NCBI RefSeq assembly: GCF_000380565.1
Contig: NZ_AQYJ01000021.1
Location: forward strand, 1-64,000
Source: Microbulbifer variabilis ATCC 700307
Lineage (GTDB): Bacteria; Pseudomonadota; Gammaproteobacteria; Pseudomonadales; Cellvibrionaceae
Direction: 5' to 3'
DNA length: 64,000 nt
A program made the translations under genes and the position numbers. Of this stretch, positions 24,838-34,586 are shown in pieces (position 1 is the first letter of the stretch; each line of letters starts with the position of its first letter). The notes beneath the pieces were generated by a model, which saw only the letters and a list, made by a program, of their open reading frames with translations, was not told where the DNA came from and searched no databases.

Positions 24838-26235
24838 TCAGAAGCGGTAGTTAATAGCTGCACTGAACAGCCAGGCCTCTGTTTTGGTCGTGCCGCCATC
24901 GTAGTAGGTCGGAACGGGGATTGGTGTATATTCCTGAATTCTCTCGTCGTCACCCCAGATGTAAGCTATGCCGGCATCTACGCTCAGCTTTTCATTATAT
25001 TGATAGGTTCCACCAAGCGTGAGCCACTGACGATCGGTGTCTGGAATGGATAATGTGCGCCAGGTGATGGGGAGGTCCAGGCCAGTAGTGGCAAGAATTT
25101 CTTCTTGCTCGTGACGATTGAAACCATCGCGCGCTGCACCTTGGTCATAGGCATAGCCGAAGCGCACGGTAATATCATCATTGTAGAAATACTCGCCAGC
25201 GAGGCTGAAGCGTGAACCGCTTTTAAAGTTTTCTTCTTTGATGAGTAGAGGATTGAACCCCTCACCAGCGCTTGGGATAAAGGCTTCGAGACGCTCAAAC
25301 TCTTCCCAGTTGGTCCACATATAGCCAACTGCAACTGCCCATTGGTTGTCGAAGCGGTGGTAGAAACCCAGCTCCAAAGTATCCGGCAGGTCTAACGTGA
25401 GGTTGCCGCTGGTATCATCAAATGGCGCGGCAGGGGGGGGAGGTATTAAGTCGGAACTCACATCCCCTTTGAGTTTGGGATCGTACTTGGCATGGTAAGA
25501 AATGCCGGCGCGGGTATTATCACTGATGCGCCACAATGCACCTAAGGTCCAGCTAACATCCCAGCCATCGCCCTCAATCTTAAGAACGGAAGCGCCAGAG
25601 AGGCCTCTGCCTAAGACCGCAGGATTACTGAAGATTGGGTCAAGAACAAAGTCTGTCGGTATATTGGTCTTCAGGGTTGCATCGGCGTACAGGAAATTGA
25701 TAGAAGCGCCAATGCTAAAGGTGTTATTAATATCGTAAGCAATAGAGGGCTGGATATTGACTGTCAGCAGCTCAGTTTGGTTTGCAATGGCAGCCGCTGG
25801 AAAGCTATCGGGGAAGTCAGTCTCAAGGCCAAAATCTGTATACATGGCCAGGCCCCAAGACCACTCATCGTTGATCGGTGCGGCTAAATAACCGTTGGGA
25901 ATCCATGCGCTGGTAGCGTAATCGTCGGCATCAGCCCGAACAGTGGTGCGGGTGCCCGGGATTGGCCCGAAATAAGTAACATCGCCAGATACGTCGATAT
26001 TGGGGTCTACGTAAGTAAGGCCACCTGAAATAGTGTAGGTGTCAAACAGCGCAGAGCCCGCGGGGTTGCGTGCGAGGATAGAGGCATTGTCACCGATGGT
26101 GTTTTCGGCGGCGAAGGCGCGGCCTAGGCCAGATGCGCTGGTTTCCTGCAGGTAGAAACCTGCTGCCATTGCGCCTTGGGAAACGGAGCCGATTGCTGCG
26201 GCCAGAACTGCGTGTCGCAGGTATTTCTTATTCAT
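24838..26235 (-). CDS. FadL-family outer-membrane transport protein
   Basis: 465 residues with a signal peptide ending AMA (about 25). The mature N-terminus AGFYLQETSASGLGRAFAA is the FadL hatch signature; NPAGSALF follows. The remainder is a beta-barrel ending in Phe (INYRF), as outer-membrane proteins do. FadL proteins carry long-chain fatty acids or other hydrophobic molecules across the outer membrane. A run of eight C on the coding strand (Pro-rich loop, near residue 267) is a possible slippage site. The gene is alone, with an intrinsic terminator. Confidence 0.94.
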   Translation of the reverse strand: MNKKYLRHAVLAAAIGSVSQGAMAAGFYLQETSASGLGRAFAAENTIGDNASILARNPAGSALFDTYTISGGLTYVDPNIDVSGDVTYFGPIPGTRTTVRADADDYATSAWIPNGYLAAPINDEWSWGLAMYTDFGLETDFPDSFPAAAIANQTELLTVNIQPSIAYDINNTFSIGASINFLYADATLKTNIPTDFVLDPIFSNPAVLGRGLSGASVLKIEGDGWDVSWTLGALWRISDNTRAGISYHAKYDPKLKGDVSSDLIPPPPAAPFDDTSGNLTLDLPDTLELGFYHRFDNQWAVAVGYMWTNWEEFERLEAFIPSAGEGFNPLLIKEENFKSGSRFSLAGEYFYNDDITVRFGYAYDQGAARDGFNRHEQEEILATTGLDLPITWRTLSIPDTDRQWLTLGGTYQYNEKLSVDAGIAYIWGDDERIQEYTPIPVPTYYDGGTTKTEAWLFSAAINYRF

Positions 26236-26482
26236 GAGAGCCCATCTCTAAGTCTGCTGATTACTGAAAACCATATGCAGCATTTGAATAAATGCCGTTA
26301 CATGGAAGGAAGGCCGTTAGACTTATATAGATACCTTCCGATTTCATAGCAAATCCCTTACTGGAAAAGTTAGGCAATAGAAAACTGCCTGAGCAAGGGA
26401 AAGGAGTCACTTTATAATGAGAAAGGAGGCAAAAATCCATCAAATGAATAGATTTTTTTTTGCCTCGCGGGGAACTGGTTTT

Positions 26483-27187
26483 TTATTGGCCTGAGCTGAC
26501 GTTTTTTCCATTAATGGATAGATTTGTCATGGTGATTTGGTATTTTTTACCATTTTCCTCTCTTTGAACAAGCTTCACTAACGCATAGTTCCACTGGGGG
26601 GCAATCCAGACTGTCGTCTCTCTTGCAGAGTCGGCATCCCGAACCCTGCGCACTTTAATTGTCTCAATTTCCCCCATCGGGGTATCCAGGGTTTCGGTGC
26701 CTTCTCGGGCAAAAGTGTATTTGCGAATCTTCTTGCCATCGGCAATTTCGTACTGGAGGTCTTCTTTGCCTGCGGCGACATCCATTGTCAGTTGCAACTG
26801 GTAGCTGACCTTATCGAGAATATGTGGAGATACATCTTTCAAATCCCTTTCGGGATTGGAAACATTGAGTACCATGCCCTTGTCTGGCTCAAAATTGAGC
26901 ACAGTGCCGCGATTACGGCCCAGTCCTTTGCGGCGATATTCGTAATGGTAGGGAGTTATGTGGCCGTTCTCACTGGTAAAGCGGGAGTACTCTTTGATGC
27001 TGGCAAATAGGGTGTTGGTGCTGAAATCCAGTCGCCAATTGCCCTGCTGGCCTGTGAGCTCGCGGGTGGCGGTGACGCTGATACCATTGAAGCGCGCAGT
27101 ATAGGTCGCTTTAAAGGGTTCTAATTGGTTGGCCAGGGTTTGGCTGGTGAGTAGAAAAAGAAATAGAGCGGAAACTAAAAAACGCAC
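26483..27187 (-). CDS. DUF3108 periplasmic protein
   Basis: 234 residues, GTG start at 27187, signal peptide ending near residue 19 (TLA). The beta-rich mature part has the DUF3108 pattern: an early FKATYTARFNGISVTATREL, then YRRKGLGRNRG and a final region with TIKVRRVRD and WIAPQWNYALVKL. Members are predicted periplasmic or cell-envelope proteins. In many gammaproteobacteria they sit near purN-purM, as here (98 bp). The function is unknown. Confidence 0.9.
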   Translation of the reverse strand: MRFLVSALFLFLLTSQTLANQLEPFKATYTARFNGISVTATRELTGQQGNWRLDFSTNTLFASIKEYSRFTSENGHITPYHYEYRRKGLGRNRGTVLNFEPDKGMVLNVSNPERDLKDVSPHILDKVSYQLQLTMDVAAGKEDLQYEIADGKKIRKYTFAREGTETLDTPMGEIETIKVRRVRDADSARETTVWIAPQWNYALVKLVQREENGKKYQITMTNLSINGKNVSSGQ

Positions 27188-27284
27188 GGCTGAGCCCCAC
27201 TAATACTGAATCTCCTTGAATATTAGCCGGCGGGACTGGCAAAGTACATTGAAGGACTTTTACCCCGCCAGCTAATAACAGGTC

Positions 27285-27938
27285 TCAGCTGTTTAGTTTG
27301 GCTCCGCTACGGGGTAGGAGTTCGCCATCCAACTGGGAGCGATCACCGTGCATATGCAACCTTTTCTCTGCGAACCAGGTAACTGCCATTGGGTATATTG
27401 CATGTTCCTGCACTTGAACCCGCTTGGCCAATGACTCTGTTGTATCCCCATCTTTTATAGGGACTACAGCCTGGATGATGGCTGGGCCCCCATCCAGTTC
27501 TTCGGTAACAAAGTGCACGGTAGCGCCGTGTTCGCAATCACCGGCATCCAGGGCGCGCTGGTGGGTGTGTAAGCCCTGGTACTTTGGCAGCAGGGAAGGA
27601 TGAATATTGAGTAGGCGCCCGCTGTAGTGCTGTACAAACTCCGGTGTCAGGATGCGCATGAAACCGGCCAGGACTACCAGATCTGGTTGTTGGCTGTCGA
27701 TCTCGGAAATCAGAGCACGGTCAAAATCCTCTCGGCTGGAGAACTCCCGATGATCAATCACTGAGCATGAGACGCCAGCTTCGGCGGCTCGAGTCAGGCC
27801 GTAGGCCCCAGATTTATTACTGATAACTGAGCAGATAGAAAAGGGCGCGTCAGTTTTTGCCGAGGCATCCAATAGCGCTTGCAGGTTACTGCCACTGCCG
27901 GAGATCAAAACGGTAACTTTGCATACACCCTGAGTCAT
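27285..27938 (-). CDS. purN: Phosphoribosylglycinamide formyltransferase PurN
   Basis: 217 residues. ISGSGSNLQALL (near 11-22) is the phosphate-binding loop. LVVLAGFMRILTPEFV and NIHPSLLPKYQGLHTHQRAL carry the catalytic Asn and His, and a conserved Asp lies in the IKDGDT segment. It transfers formyl from 10-formyl-THF to GAR, the third step of purine synthesis. The ATG overlaps the purM stop by one base (TAATG), so expression is coupled. Confidence 0.97.
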   Translation of the reverse strand: MTQGVCKVTVLISGSGSNLQALLDASAKTDAPFSICSVISNKSGAYGLTRAAEAGVSCSVIDHREFSSREDFDRALISEIDSQQPDLVVLAGFMRILTPEFVQHYSGRLLNIHPSLLPKYQGLHTHQRALDAGDCEHGATVHFVTEELDGGPAIIQAVVPIKDGDTTESLAKRVQVQEHAIYPMAVTWFAEKRLHMHGDRSQLDGELLPRSGAKLNS

Positions 27939-28999
27939 TATAAGCCTGCCAGTTCAACAGCTTCCGAGCCCTCAACGGCATTTTCAATGCTGCCCACTAC
28001 AAAGGCTTCCTCACCCAGTTGTTTGAGGGTTTCCAGAGCTTTATCAGCTTGATTAGCAGGTACACAAATTACCATGCCGACACCGCAGTTGAATGTGCGG
28101 TACATTTCGCGTGGGTCGATATTGCCTGCGCCCTGCAGCCAGCGAAATACCGCCGGCATTTCCCAGCTGCTAACGTCAACGCGCGCAAGGCACCCTTCAG
28201 GAAGAACACGGGGCAGGTTTTCCAGCAGGCCGCCGCCGGTGATATGGCTGAGGGCATTAACCTGGACACTCTTCATCAGCTGTAGCAGGTTCTTGACATA
28301 GATACGAGTGGGCGCCATTAAGGCTTTGGCCAGGGTTTCTCCGCCAACAGCCTCTTCCAGGTCGGCACTGCTGACTTCCAGTACTTTTCGGATCAGTGAG
28401 TAGCCATTGGAGTGAGGGCCACTGGAAGAGAGACCGATCAAAATATCGCCGCTTTTGACTTTGCTGCCGTCGATGATTTCTGATTTTTCCACCACTCCCG
28501 TACAGAATCCGGCTAAGTCGTAGTCGTCGCCCTCATACATGCCTGGCATCTCGGCGGTCTCGCCACCTACCAGTGCACAGCCGGCCAGCTCACAACCTTT
28601 ACCAATTCCAGAGACTACCTCAGTGGCGATATCTACATTGAGTTTGCCGGTAGCGTAGTAATCGAGGAAGAACAGGGGCTCAGCGCCTGCGACGACAAGG
28701 TCGTTGACGCACATGGCAACCAGGTCAATGCCGATGCTGTCGTGGATACCCAAGTCCATTGCCAAGCGTAGTTTGGTTCCCACACCATCGGTGCCAGAAA
28801 CTAATACGGGCTCTTTATAGCCAGAGGGCAATTGGCAAAGGGCGCCAAAACCGCCCAGGCCGCCCATTACTTCTGGCCGGGAGGTGCGTTTGGCTACATG
28901 TTTGATGCGCTCTACCAGGGCGTTACCCGCGTCGATATCGACTCCGGCATCTTTATAGGAGAGGGATGATTGAGTGGATTGCGGCTTGGAATCGCTCAT
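27938..28999 (-). CDS. purM: Phosphoribosylformylglycinamidine cyclo-ligase PurM
   Basis: 353 residues. The N-terminal [20 protein letters not shown] is the standard PurM start. [35 protein letters not shown] and [11 protein letters not shown] follow, and [18 protein letters not shown] is in the C-terminal half. It makes aminoimidazole ribonucleotide (AIR) with ATP in purine synthesis. Ribosome-binding site AGGAAG before the ATG at 28999. First gene of a purM-purN operon, divergent from the DUF2066 gene across 276 bp. Confidence 0.97.
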   Translation of the reverse strand: MSDSKPQSTQSSLSYKDAGVDIDAGNALVERIKHVAKRTSRPEVMGGLGGFGALCQLPSGYKEPVLVSGTDGVGTKLRLAMDLGIHDSIGIDLVAMCVNDLVVAGAEPLFFLDYYATGKLNVDIATEVVSGIGKGCELAGCALVGGETAEMPGMYEGDDYDLAGFCTGVVEKSEIIDGSKVKSGDILIGLSSSGPHSNGYSLIRKVLEVSSADLEEAVGGETLAKALMAPTRIYVKNLLQLMKSVQVNALSHITGGGLLENLPRVLPEGCLARVDVSSWEMPAVFRWLQGAGNIDPREMYRTFNCGVGMVICVPANQADKALETLKQLGEEAFVVGSIENAVEGSEAVELAGL

Positions 29000-29275
29000 G
29001 ATTCTTCCTGCGGTGGGTATTCGAAGGGCGCGTATTCTAGCCGGGTCTTGCCTCAGTAGCCACGCCCTGGCGGCATCTCATTAGGCGATTATGGAATTTA
29101 TCTCCATGTTGGCCTGTTGAAATACACGAATAGTGAGAACTCGGGGCTGAGAGAAGTCGCCGACGCTGATACAATAGCCCCAATTTTTATCCTAACCGTG
29201 GATTTTGGCGTCTTGCGCATCAATAACAATTTCGTGCAAGCTCACGGGGTGGAATGAGGTTTGGAGAGAAATCCT

Positions 29276-30373
29276 ATGCACAAGCTGCTCCGGCAGGGAT
29301 TGGTGTTGCAGTTACTGGCACTGCTTTTCGGTGCGCTAAGCCTGCCAGTCCAGGCTCGAGTTATCTCGGATCTATACGAAGTGGTTGAAGCCGTGCCCAG
29401 TCGTGGCGCTACAGACCGTGCGGCTGCGGGTAGCCGGGGACTCGAGCGGGTATTTGTGCGGGTTACAGGGGATGCCGCTATTGGCAGTAACCCCAATCTG
29501 CAATCGCTCCTGCCAAAGGCTCAACAGTTAGTACAGGGCTATCGCTACACTAGCGAGAACAATCAGCTTTATCTTCATCTCTCTTTTGACCCCCAGGCTG
29601 TCTCCAGGCAAGTTCACCAGCTGGGTTTACCTATGTGGCCAAATAACCGCCCAGGCACTTTGGTCTGGCTGGCCGTAGATACACTGCAAGATGGCCGCAG
29701 TGTCCTGCGTGAAGAAGATGCTCCAGAATTATTCTCTGTGCTTGACGCTATGGCCATAGAGCGGGGCGTTCCACTGGATTTCCCGGTGATGGATCTCAAC
29801 GATCAGCGCAATATGCCTTTAGGGTCCCTCTGGGCTCAAGACGAGGCAGCTGCCGAACGTGCGGGTTTTCGCTACCGACCCGATGCTACTCTGATGGGGC
29901 GCCTATTGCAGGCTTCCGGCCGCCGCTGGCAGGCAGATTGGCTGCTGTTACACGGTGGGCGCAGCTATGCGTTCGACAGTAATGGTGGTTCTTTGGAAGA
30001 GGTGGCCTTACGAGGGGTTAACCAGATGGCTAACTTGTTAGCCCAGCGCTATGCGGTGCGCCCAGAAGGACAGGATGCTGAATCTGGAGCTGTGATTGTT
30101 GAACTGTCTGGTGTTGGTAGTTTTGCCGACTATACCGAAGCTTTGGCTTACCTGCAGGGGTTGGCTCAGGTGAGCAGTGCTCAGCTGCTCTCAGTAGAGA
30201 GCGATCGAGCGCGCTTGGCCTTGGTCACCTCTGTGGGGATGCGCAATTTACGTGATGCCCTGGCACTAAACCATAAATTGAGGGCACAGGGCCACGGGGA
30301 CCCCATCGACCTGAGTGGAAACCGTGCCCCACTGGGCAGTGCTGACAATCCGTTGCGTTATCGCTGGGACTGA
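29276..30373 (+). CDS. DUF2066 secreted protein
   Basis: 365 residues from the ATG at 29276 (MHKLLRQGL), with GGAG 9 nt upstream; an in-frame TTG at 29261 lies before that site and is rejected. Signal peptide ends near residue 28 (VQA). VISDLYEVVEAVPSRG and the RVFVRVTGD segment match DUF2066, a family found next to purM and hda in pseudomonads and relatives. Role unknown. The hda ATG begins 1 nt after this stop, so the genes are coupled. Confidence 0.9.
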   Translation: MHKLLRQGLVLQLLALLFGALSLPVQARVISDLYEVVEAVPSRGATDRAAAGSRGLERVFVRVTGDAAIGSNPNLQSLLPKAQQLVQGYRYTSENNQLYLHLSFDPQAVSRQVHQLGLPMWPNNRPGTLVWLAVDTLQDGRSVLREEDAPELFSVLDAMAIERGVPLDFPVMDLNDQRNMPLGSLWAQDEAAAERAGFRYRPDATLMGRLLQASGRRWQADWLLLHGGRSYAFDSNGGSLEEVALRGVNQMANLLAQRYAVRPEGQDAESGAVIVELSGVGSFADYTEALAYLQGLAQVSSAQLLSVESDRARLALVTSVGMRNLRDALALNHKLRAQGHGDPIDLSGNRAPLGSADNPLRYRWD

Positions 30374-30374
30374 G

Positions 30375-31088
30375 ATGAGTATTCCGCAGCAGTTGCCACT
30401 GGGCGTCTCCCTCCGGGACGATGCCACTTTCGATAACTTCTATCTGTCTGAGATGGACCCCAACCGTCAGGTTGTAGCCATGCTTCAGTCGTTTGCAAGT
30501 GGGCAGAACCCCGAGTCGGCAGTGTATATCTGGGGGGAGGCCGGTAGTGGTGTCAGCCATTTGTTACAGTCGGCCTGCCAAAGTGCCGAGGCCAATGGTC
30601 GTACGTTCCAATACCTGCCTATGGCTGAGCTGATGGCGATGGACCCTCTGGTGCTTTTGGATGGCCTTGAGCAGCTGGATTTGGTTTGTATTGATGACCT
30701 GCACCTTTTGGAGGGGCAGCCACAGTGGCAGACGGCGATGTTCCACCTATACAATCGGGTTAGGGATAGTGGCAGGCAGCTGTTGCTTGGGGCGCGTAAG
30801 TCCCCCCGGGGGATGGACATTGCCCTCGCGGACTTGCAGTCACGTCTTCAGTGGGCTCTGGTATTCCAGCTACAACCCATGAACGATAAGGATAAGGTAG
30901 CTGCACTGCGCAGGCGCAGCCGCTTGCGTGGTTTTGATTTGCCTGAGGATGTGGCCCAATACATATTACACCGCGCCCCTAGGGATACCCGGGCCTTATT
31001 TCTGTGCTTGGAGCAGTTGGATAGAGCTTCCCTGATGGCACAGCGCAAAATCACCATCCCCTTTGTGAAGCAAGTGCTGGATATCTAA
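30375..31088 (+). CDS. hda: DnaA regulatory inactivator Hda
   Basis: 237 residues from the ATG at 30375. The N-terminus MSIPQQLPLGVSLRDDATFDN contains the clamp-binding-type QLPLGV. The AAA+ core has a Walker A-like GEAGSGVSHLL, in which the usual Lys-Thr is replaced by Val-Ser; this is seen in Hda proteins, whose nucleotide use is reduced. CIDDLHLLEG is the Walker B region. Hda with the sliding clamp turns DnaA-ATP into DnaA-ADP after initiation. It is downstream of the DUF2066 gene in one operon, as in Pseudomonas. Confidence 0.93.
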   Translation: MSIPQQLPLGVSLRDDATFDNFYLSEMDPNRQVVAMLQSFASGQNPESAVYIWGEAGSGVSHLLQSACQSAEANGRTFQYLPMAELMAMDPLVLLDGLEQLDLVCIDDLHLLEGQPQWQTAMFHLYNRVRDSGRQLLLGARKSPRGMDIALADLQSRLQWALVFQLQPMNDKDKVAALRRRSRLRGFDLPEDVAQYILHRAPRDTRALFLCLEQLDRASLMAQRKITIPFVKQVLDI

Positions 31089-31103
31089 TTGGTTAGAGGA
31101 TTG

Positions 31104-31125
31104 ACCGGCGCCACACTGCGCCGGT
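31104..31125 (+). terminator. Hairpin downstream of hda
   Basis: ACCGGCGC and GCGCCGGT form an 8-bp stem, 15 nt after the hda stop, followed by AGTTTATCT. It is a plausible but U-poor terminator. Confidence 0.55.
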
Positions 31126-31304
31126 AGTTTATCTACAAAAATATTCTACTCCCGGATCTTTTCTCAGATCCATCAGATGCCCTTATTGGTCCTTTTTCTT
31201 TGATTTTCCCTCGCCCCACAATATCAAGTGGTGACGGCCTTGGGGCTCGTGCGTAAATTGCTGTCCCTGCTTACTTCCGAGGCTCACAGCCAGAGGAGAT
31301 TGAT

Positions 31305-32240
31305 ATGCCAAATGTTCATAGAATCCTCTATGTGAGTCACGCTGCGGAAGATGAAAGTAGCGGCTTATTGCAGGCATTTGCAGTTGCTCGCAATAACCAT
31401 GCGGATATTAAGGTTTTGTTAGTGTGCCCTGCAGTACCTGAAGGTTTTGAGGATTTTGGTGAGTTGTGTGAAAAGGCCATGCTGGAGCGGGTAAGGGGGG
31501 AGATTGCTTCAGCCCAGGAGAGGATGAACCTGCCCAAGGATCAGATAAAACTGGAAATAGAATCTGACTGCGGTCCACGCCCCGCCGAACGGGTGATTCG
31601 TCGGGTTCTTACCGGGGGCTATGACTTGGTCATTAAGAATGTAGAAGGGCGCACCCAGCGTAAGGGTTTTAAAGCTATTGATATGGAATTATTACGTAAA
31701 TGCCCTTGTCCGGTTTGGTTATGTCGGCCGATAGAGCGTACTCACACTGATATTCGGGTTGCAGTGGCAATAGACCCAGAGACCGATGCGGCTAGTACTT
31801 ATGATCTGGCAATTCGCCTGTTGCGCTGGGCTAGGGTATTGGCGGATAGCTGCAGTGGCACCCTACATGTAATTTCCTGCTGGGACTATGACGTGGATGA
31901 GTATCTGCGCCGCCATTTTCCGCTCAGTGCTTCTGAAGAGGAATTGGATCAGGCTACCGAGGCCGCACGATCCCAACATCGCTCGAAGCTGGATGTGCTG
32001 ATCCGTGCATCGGGCATTGGTGGAGACATACAGGTCCATCACGTGATTGCCCATCCTGATAACTATATCCCGCTGCTAATCGATGAGGAAAAGCTTGATT
32101 TGTTGGTGATGGGAACGGTGGGGCGCGCGGGAATACCTGGATTTATTATGGGTAATACCGCAGAGAATATCTTACAAAAAGTTAGCTGCTCTCTCCTAGC
32201 GTTAAAGCCCAGTGATTTTGAATCCCCTATTAAAATTTAA
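31305..32240 (+). CDS. Tandem universal stress protein (UspE-like)
   Basis: 311 residues made of two Usp domains (about 5-140 and 150-300). The first ends CPCPVWLCRP. The second ends with the ATP-binding motif GTVGRAGIPGFIMGNTAENIL (G-2x-G-9x-G-(S/T) form) followed by CSLLALKP. UspE proteins aid survival under starvation, oxidative stress and motility changes in E. coli. Ribosome-binding site GAGGAG is before the ATG. No Fnr gene is next to it, unlike in enterobacteria. Confidence 0.92.
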   Translation: MPNVHRILYVSHAAEDESSGLLQAFAVARNNHADIKVLLVCPAVPEGFEDFGELCEKAMLERVRGEIASAQERMNLPKDQIKLEIESDCGPRPAERVIRRVLTGGYDLVIKNVEGRTQRKGFKAIDMELLRKCPCPVWLCRPIERTHTDIRVAVAIDPETDAASTYDLAIRLLRWARVLADSCSGTLHVISCWDYDVDEYLRRHFPLSASEEELDQATEAARSQHRSKLDVLIRASGIGGDIQVHHVIAHPDNYIPLLIDEEKLDLLVMGTVGRAGIPGFIMGNTAENILQKVSCSLLALKPSDFESPIKI

Positions 32241-32691
32241 TTTTTGGATTCTTGGTTAAGGTGCAATTGATATATTAATTTCTTTTGTTTCAAGTTATTA
32301 GATTTTTTTCAGGGTCTTTTTTTCATCTTTCTTATATGTTGGGTGGCTTGGGGTTTTAGTTTCTTTTGATTGTTTTTCTGAGTGAAAAATTCAAGAAGGT
32401 TATTGTCTAGAGACAGTATGGCCTGGTATTTCTGAATATTGCTTTTATTTAGCTGTTTAACTCTTATTGATGTTATCAATATTTACATATTGATTGCCAA
32501 ATTACTTGTTCCTTGGTGCCAGTTGGGTTTTATTTAAGTCGGGGCGTTTCAAGTGGCTACTTACCTAAATTGATTTTCAGTTGGTGTTTTGTCGCTCAAT
32601 TCTACTTATTCGTCGCACTAAAAAGCCAGAGCGGTTGTGCCAGACCTCATTATAGAGTGAGAATGGAGTCACAAGTTAGGAGGAGAAGATA
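32241..32691. other. T-rich intergenic region, no gene seen
   Basis: About 450 bases, strongly T-rich on the plus strand just after the stress-protein stop. No open frame with family resemblance was found; it should include the promoter of the peptidase gene at 32692. Confidence 0.5.
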
Positions 32692-34509
32692 ATGATAAAA
32701 AGGATATCCAAATGGTTAGGCGGGATACTATTACTCGGGGTAGTAGCAGTATCGGTCTTTGCTGTCAATGCGATCTATTTTAAACCCTGGTCTATCAATG
32801 TGTATTTCGAGCGTGCTTTTATTAAGCTCGGCAGCACCAGTCCAGAGATTCTCTCCCAACTGCGGGTGTTGGAGCAATTTGGTATCGATGGGCACAATGC
32901 TCACCTGGATGATGTTTCTGAAGAAGAACAGCAACGCCAGATGCAAATGATTAAAGATGAGCTGGCAGTGCTGCAGGGGTATAACCGCGAGGAGCTAAAC
33001 GGGCAGAAGGCAATTTCATACGATGTGTTTGCTCACTTTCTTGGCAATATGGTGGAGGGAGAGCGGTGGAAACATCATAATTATCCGCTTAACCAGATGT
33101 TTGGGGTACAAAATAGCTTGCCCGAATTTCTTGCCGAAGTACACCAGATCAATAATGTCAAAGAGGCAGAGTATTATCTCTCCCGGCTAAGCGAGGTTGA
33201 TAGAAAGTTCTCCCAGGTGCTTGACGGGTTAAGAATCCGTGAACAGAAAAAAATTCTACCACCTCGCTTTGTTATCGATAGTGTATTGGAGGAGATGCAG
33301 GGTTTTATTGCTGTTCCTGCTCATGAAAATATCCTCTTTACCTCTTTGCAAGAGCGCTTAGGGAAAATTGAAGGATTACCGGAGCAGGAGCGCACACGTA
33401 TTCTGGGTAGGGGTGAGGCTTTGATTGATGCGGAAGTTTATCCTGCATATAAAAGCCTGATCGCTTATTACCGTGAGTTGCAACCACAGGTCTATGAAAA
33501 TAATGGGGTTTGGGCATTACCGGATGGTGATGAATTTTACGCTTACCAAGTGCGCAGTCATACATCCACTGATTTGAAACCGGAGGATTTGCATCGTATT
33601 GGTCTTGAGGAGGTTGCTCGTATTGAAGGGGAGATGAGCCGAATTTTCGCCTCGGTAGGCCAGGATAGCGGCAGTATCAGTGAGCGTTTCGCGGGGATTA
33701 ATAATGACCCCCAGTTCCTCTATGAGGATTCTGATCAGGGGCGTGAGCAGATCATAGCCGATTATCAAGCGATGATTGATGAGGTAAATACGGGCTTGGG
33801 AGATTACTTTGATATAAAGCCGGCGATGGGTGTTGAAGTTCGTCGTGTGCCTGAATTTAAGGAGCAGGGGGCTCCCGGCGCCTATTATAATCCCCCGGCT
33901 ATGGATGGTTCTCGCCCCGGTGTATTTTATGCAAACTTGCGAGATGTTCATGAAACCAAGAAGTTTGGCATGCGCACTTTGGCCTATCATGAAGCTGTTC
34001 CCGGCCATCATTTCCAATTGGCGATAGCCCAGGAATTACAGGGCGTTCCCACTTTCCGAAAAATGGGTTTATTTACTGCCTATGCCGAAGGCTGGGCCCT
34101 CTATGCTGAGCAGGTAGCGAAGGAGGCTGGTTTCCAGGAAAACCCCTATGATGACCTGGGTCGACTGCAGGCGGAAATGTTTCGTGCTGTGCGATTGGTT
34201 GTGGATACCGGCATGCATCACAAACGCTGGAGTCGTGAGGAAGCTATCGAGTATATGGTGGAAAAAACTGGTATGACAGAAACTGAAGTTACCACTGAAA
34301 TTGAACGTTATCTTGTGATGCCGGGCCAAGCCCTGGCTTATAAAGCAGGGATGTTGAAAATCCTGGAGCTGCGTGAAAGGGCCCGTGAAAAATTGGGTGG
34401 CGACTTTGATATTCGACAGTTCCACAACGTGGTCTTAACTAATGGAGCCTTGCCATTGGCAGTGCTTGAGCAGCAGGTGGACAGCTGGATCACAATGAAA
34501 AAGGGGTAA
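32692..34509 (+). CDS. DUF885 (HExxPGHH) metallopeptidase-like protein, membrane-anchored
   Basis: 605 residues. A single N-terminal hydrophobic segment (about 9-28) has no lipobox, so it is likely a signal anchor. The family signature HEAVPGHHFQL begins at His433, and EGWALYAE at Glu466 is the presumed third zinc ligand. GMHHKRWSREEAIEYM and YLVMPGQALAYKAG follow, as in other DUF885 members. The family is related to metallopeptidases by its zinc motif, but substrates are mostly unknown. Strong ribosome-binding site GGAGGAGAAG. It is convergent with a clear paralogue at 34587. Confidence 0.9.
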   Translation: MIKRISKWLGGILLLGVVAVSVFAVNAIYFKPWSINVYFERAFIKLGSTSPEILSQLRVLEQFGIDGHNAHLDDVSEEEQQRQMQMIKDELAVLQGYNREELNGQKAISYDVFAHFLGNMVEGERWKHHNYPLNQMFGVQNSLPEFLAEVHQINNVKEAEYYLSRLSEVDRKFSQVLDGLRIREQKKILPPRFVIDSVLEEMQGFIAVPAHENILFTSLQERLGKIEGLPEQERTRILGRGEALIDAEVYPAYKSLIAYYRELQPQVYENNGVWALPDGDEFYAYQVRSHTSTDLKPEDLHRIGLEEVARIEGEMSRIFASVGQDSGSISERFAGINNDPQFLYEDSDQGREQIIADYQAMIDEVNTGLGDYFDIKPAMGVEVRRVPEFKEQGAPGAYYNPPAMDGSRPGVFYANLRDVHETKKFGMRTLAYHEAVPGHHFQLAIAQELQGVPTFRKMGLFTAYAEGWALYAEQVAKEAGFQENPYDDLGRLQAEMFRAVRLVVDTGMHHKRWSREEAIEYMVEKTGMTETEVTTEIERYLVMPGQALAYKAGMLKILELRERAREKLGGDFDIRQFHNVVLTNGALPLAVLEQQVDSWITMKKG

Positions 34510-34531
34510 TGCTTTTTCGTACCCATAAAAT

Positions 34532-34560
34532 AAAAAGGCCGCTCAATGAGCGGCCTTTTT
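34532..34560. terminator. Bidirectional terminator between two DUF885 genes
   Basis: AAAAAGGCCGCTCA and TGAGCGGCCTTTTT form a long stem with a very short loop, flanked by A and T runs, so it works for both convergent genes. Confidence 0.9.
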
Positions 34561-34586
34561 ATTGGGGTTACTTTTGTTATATGAAG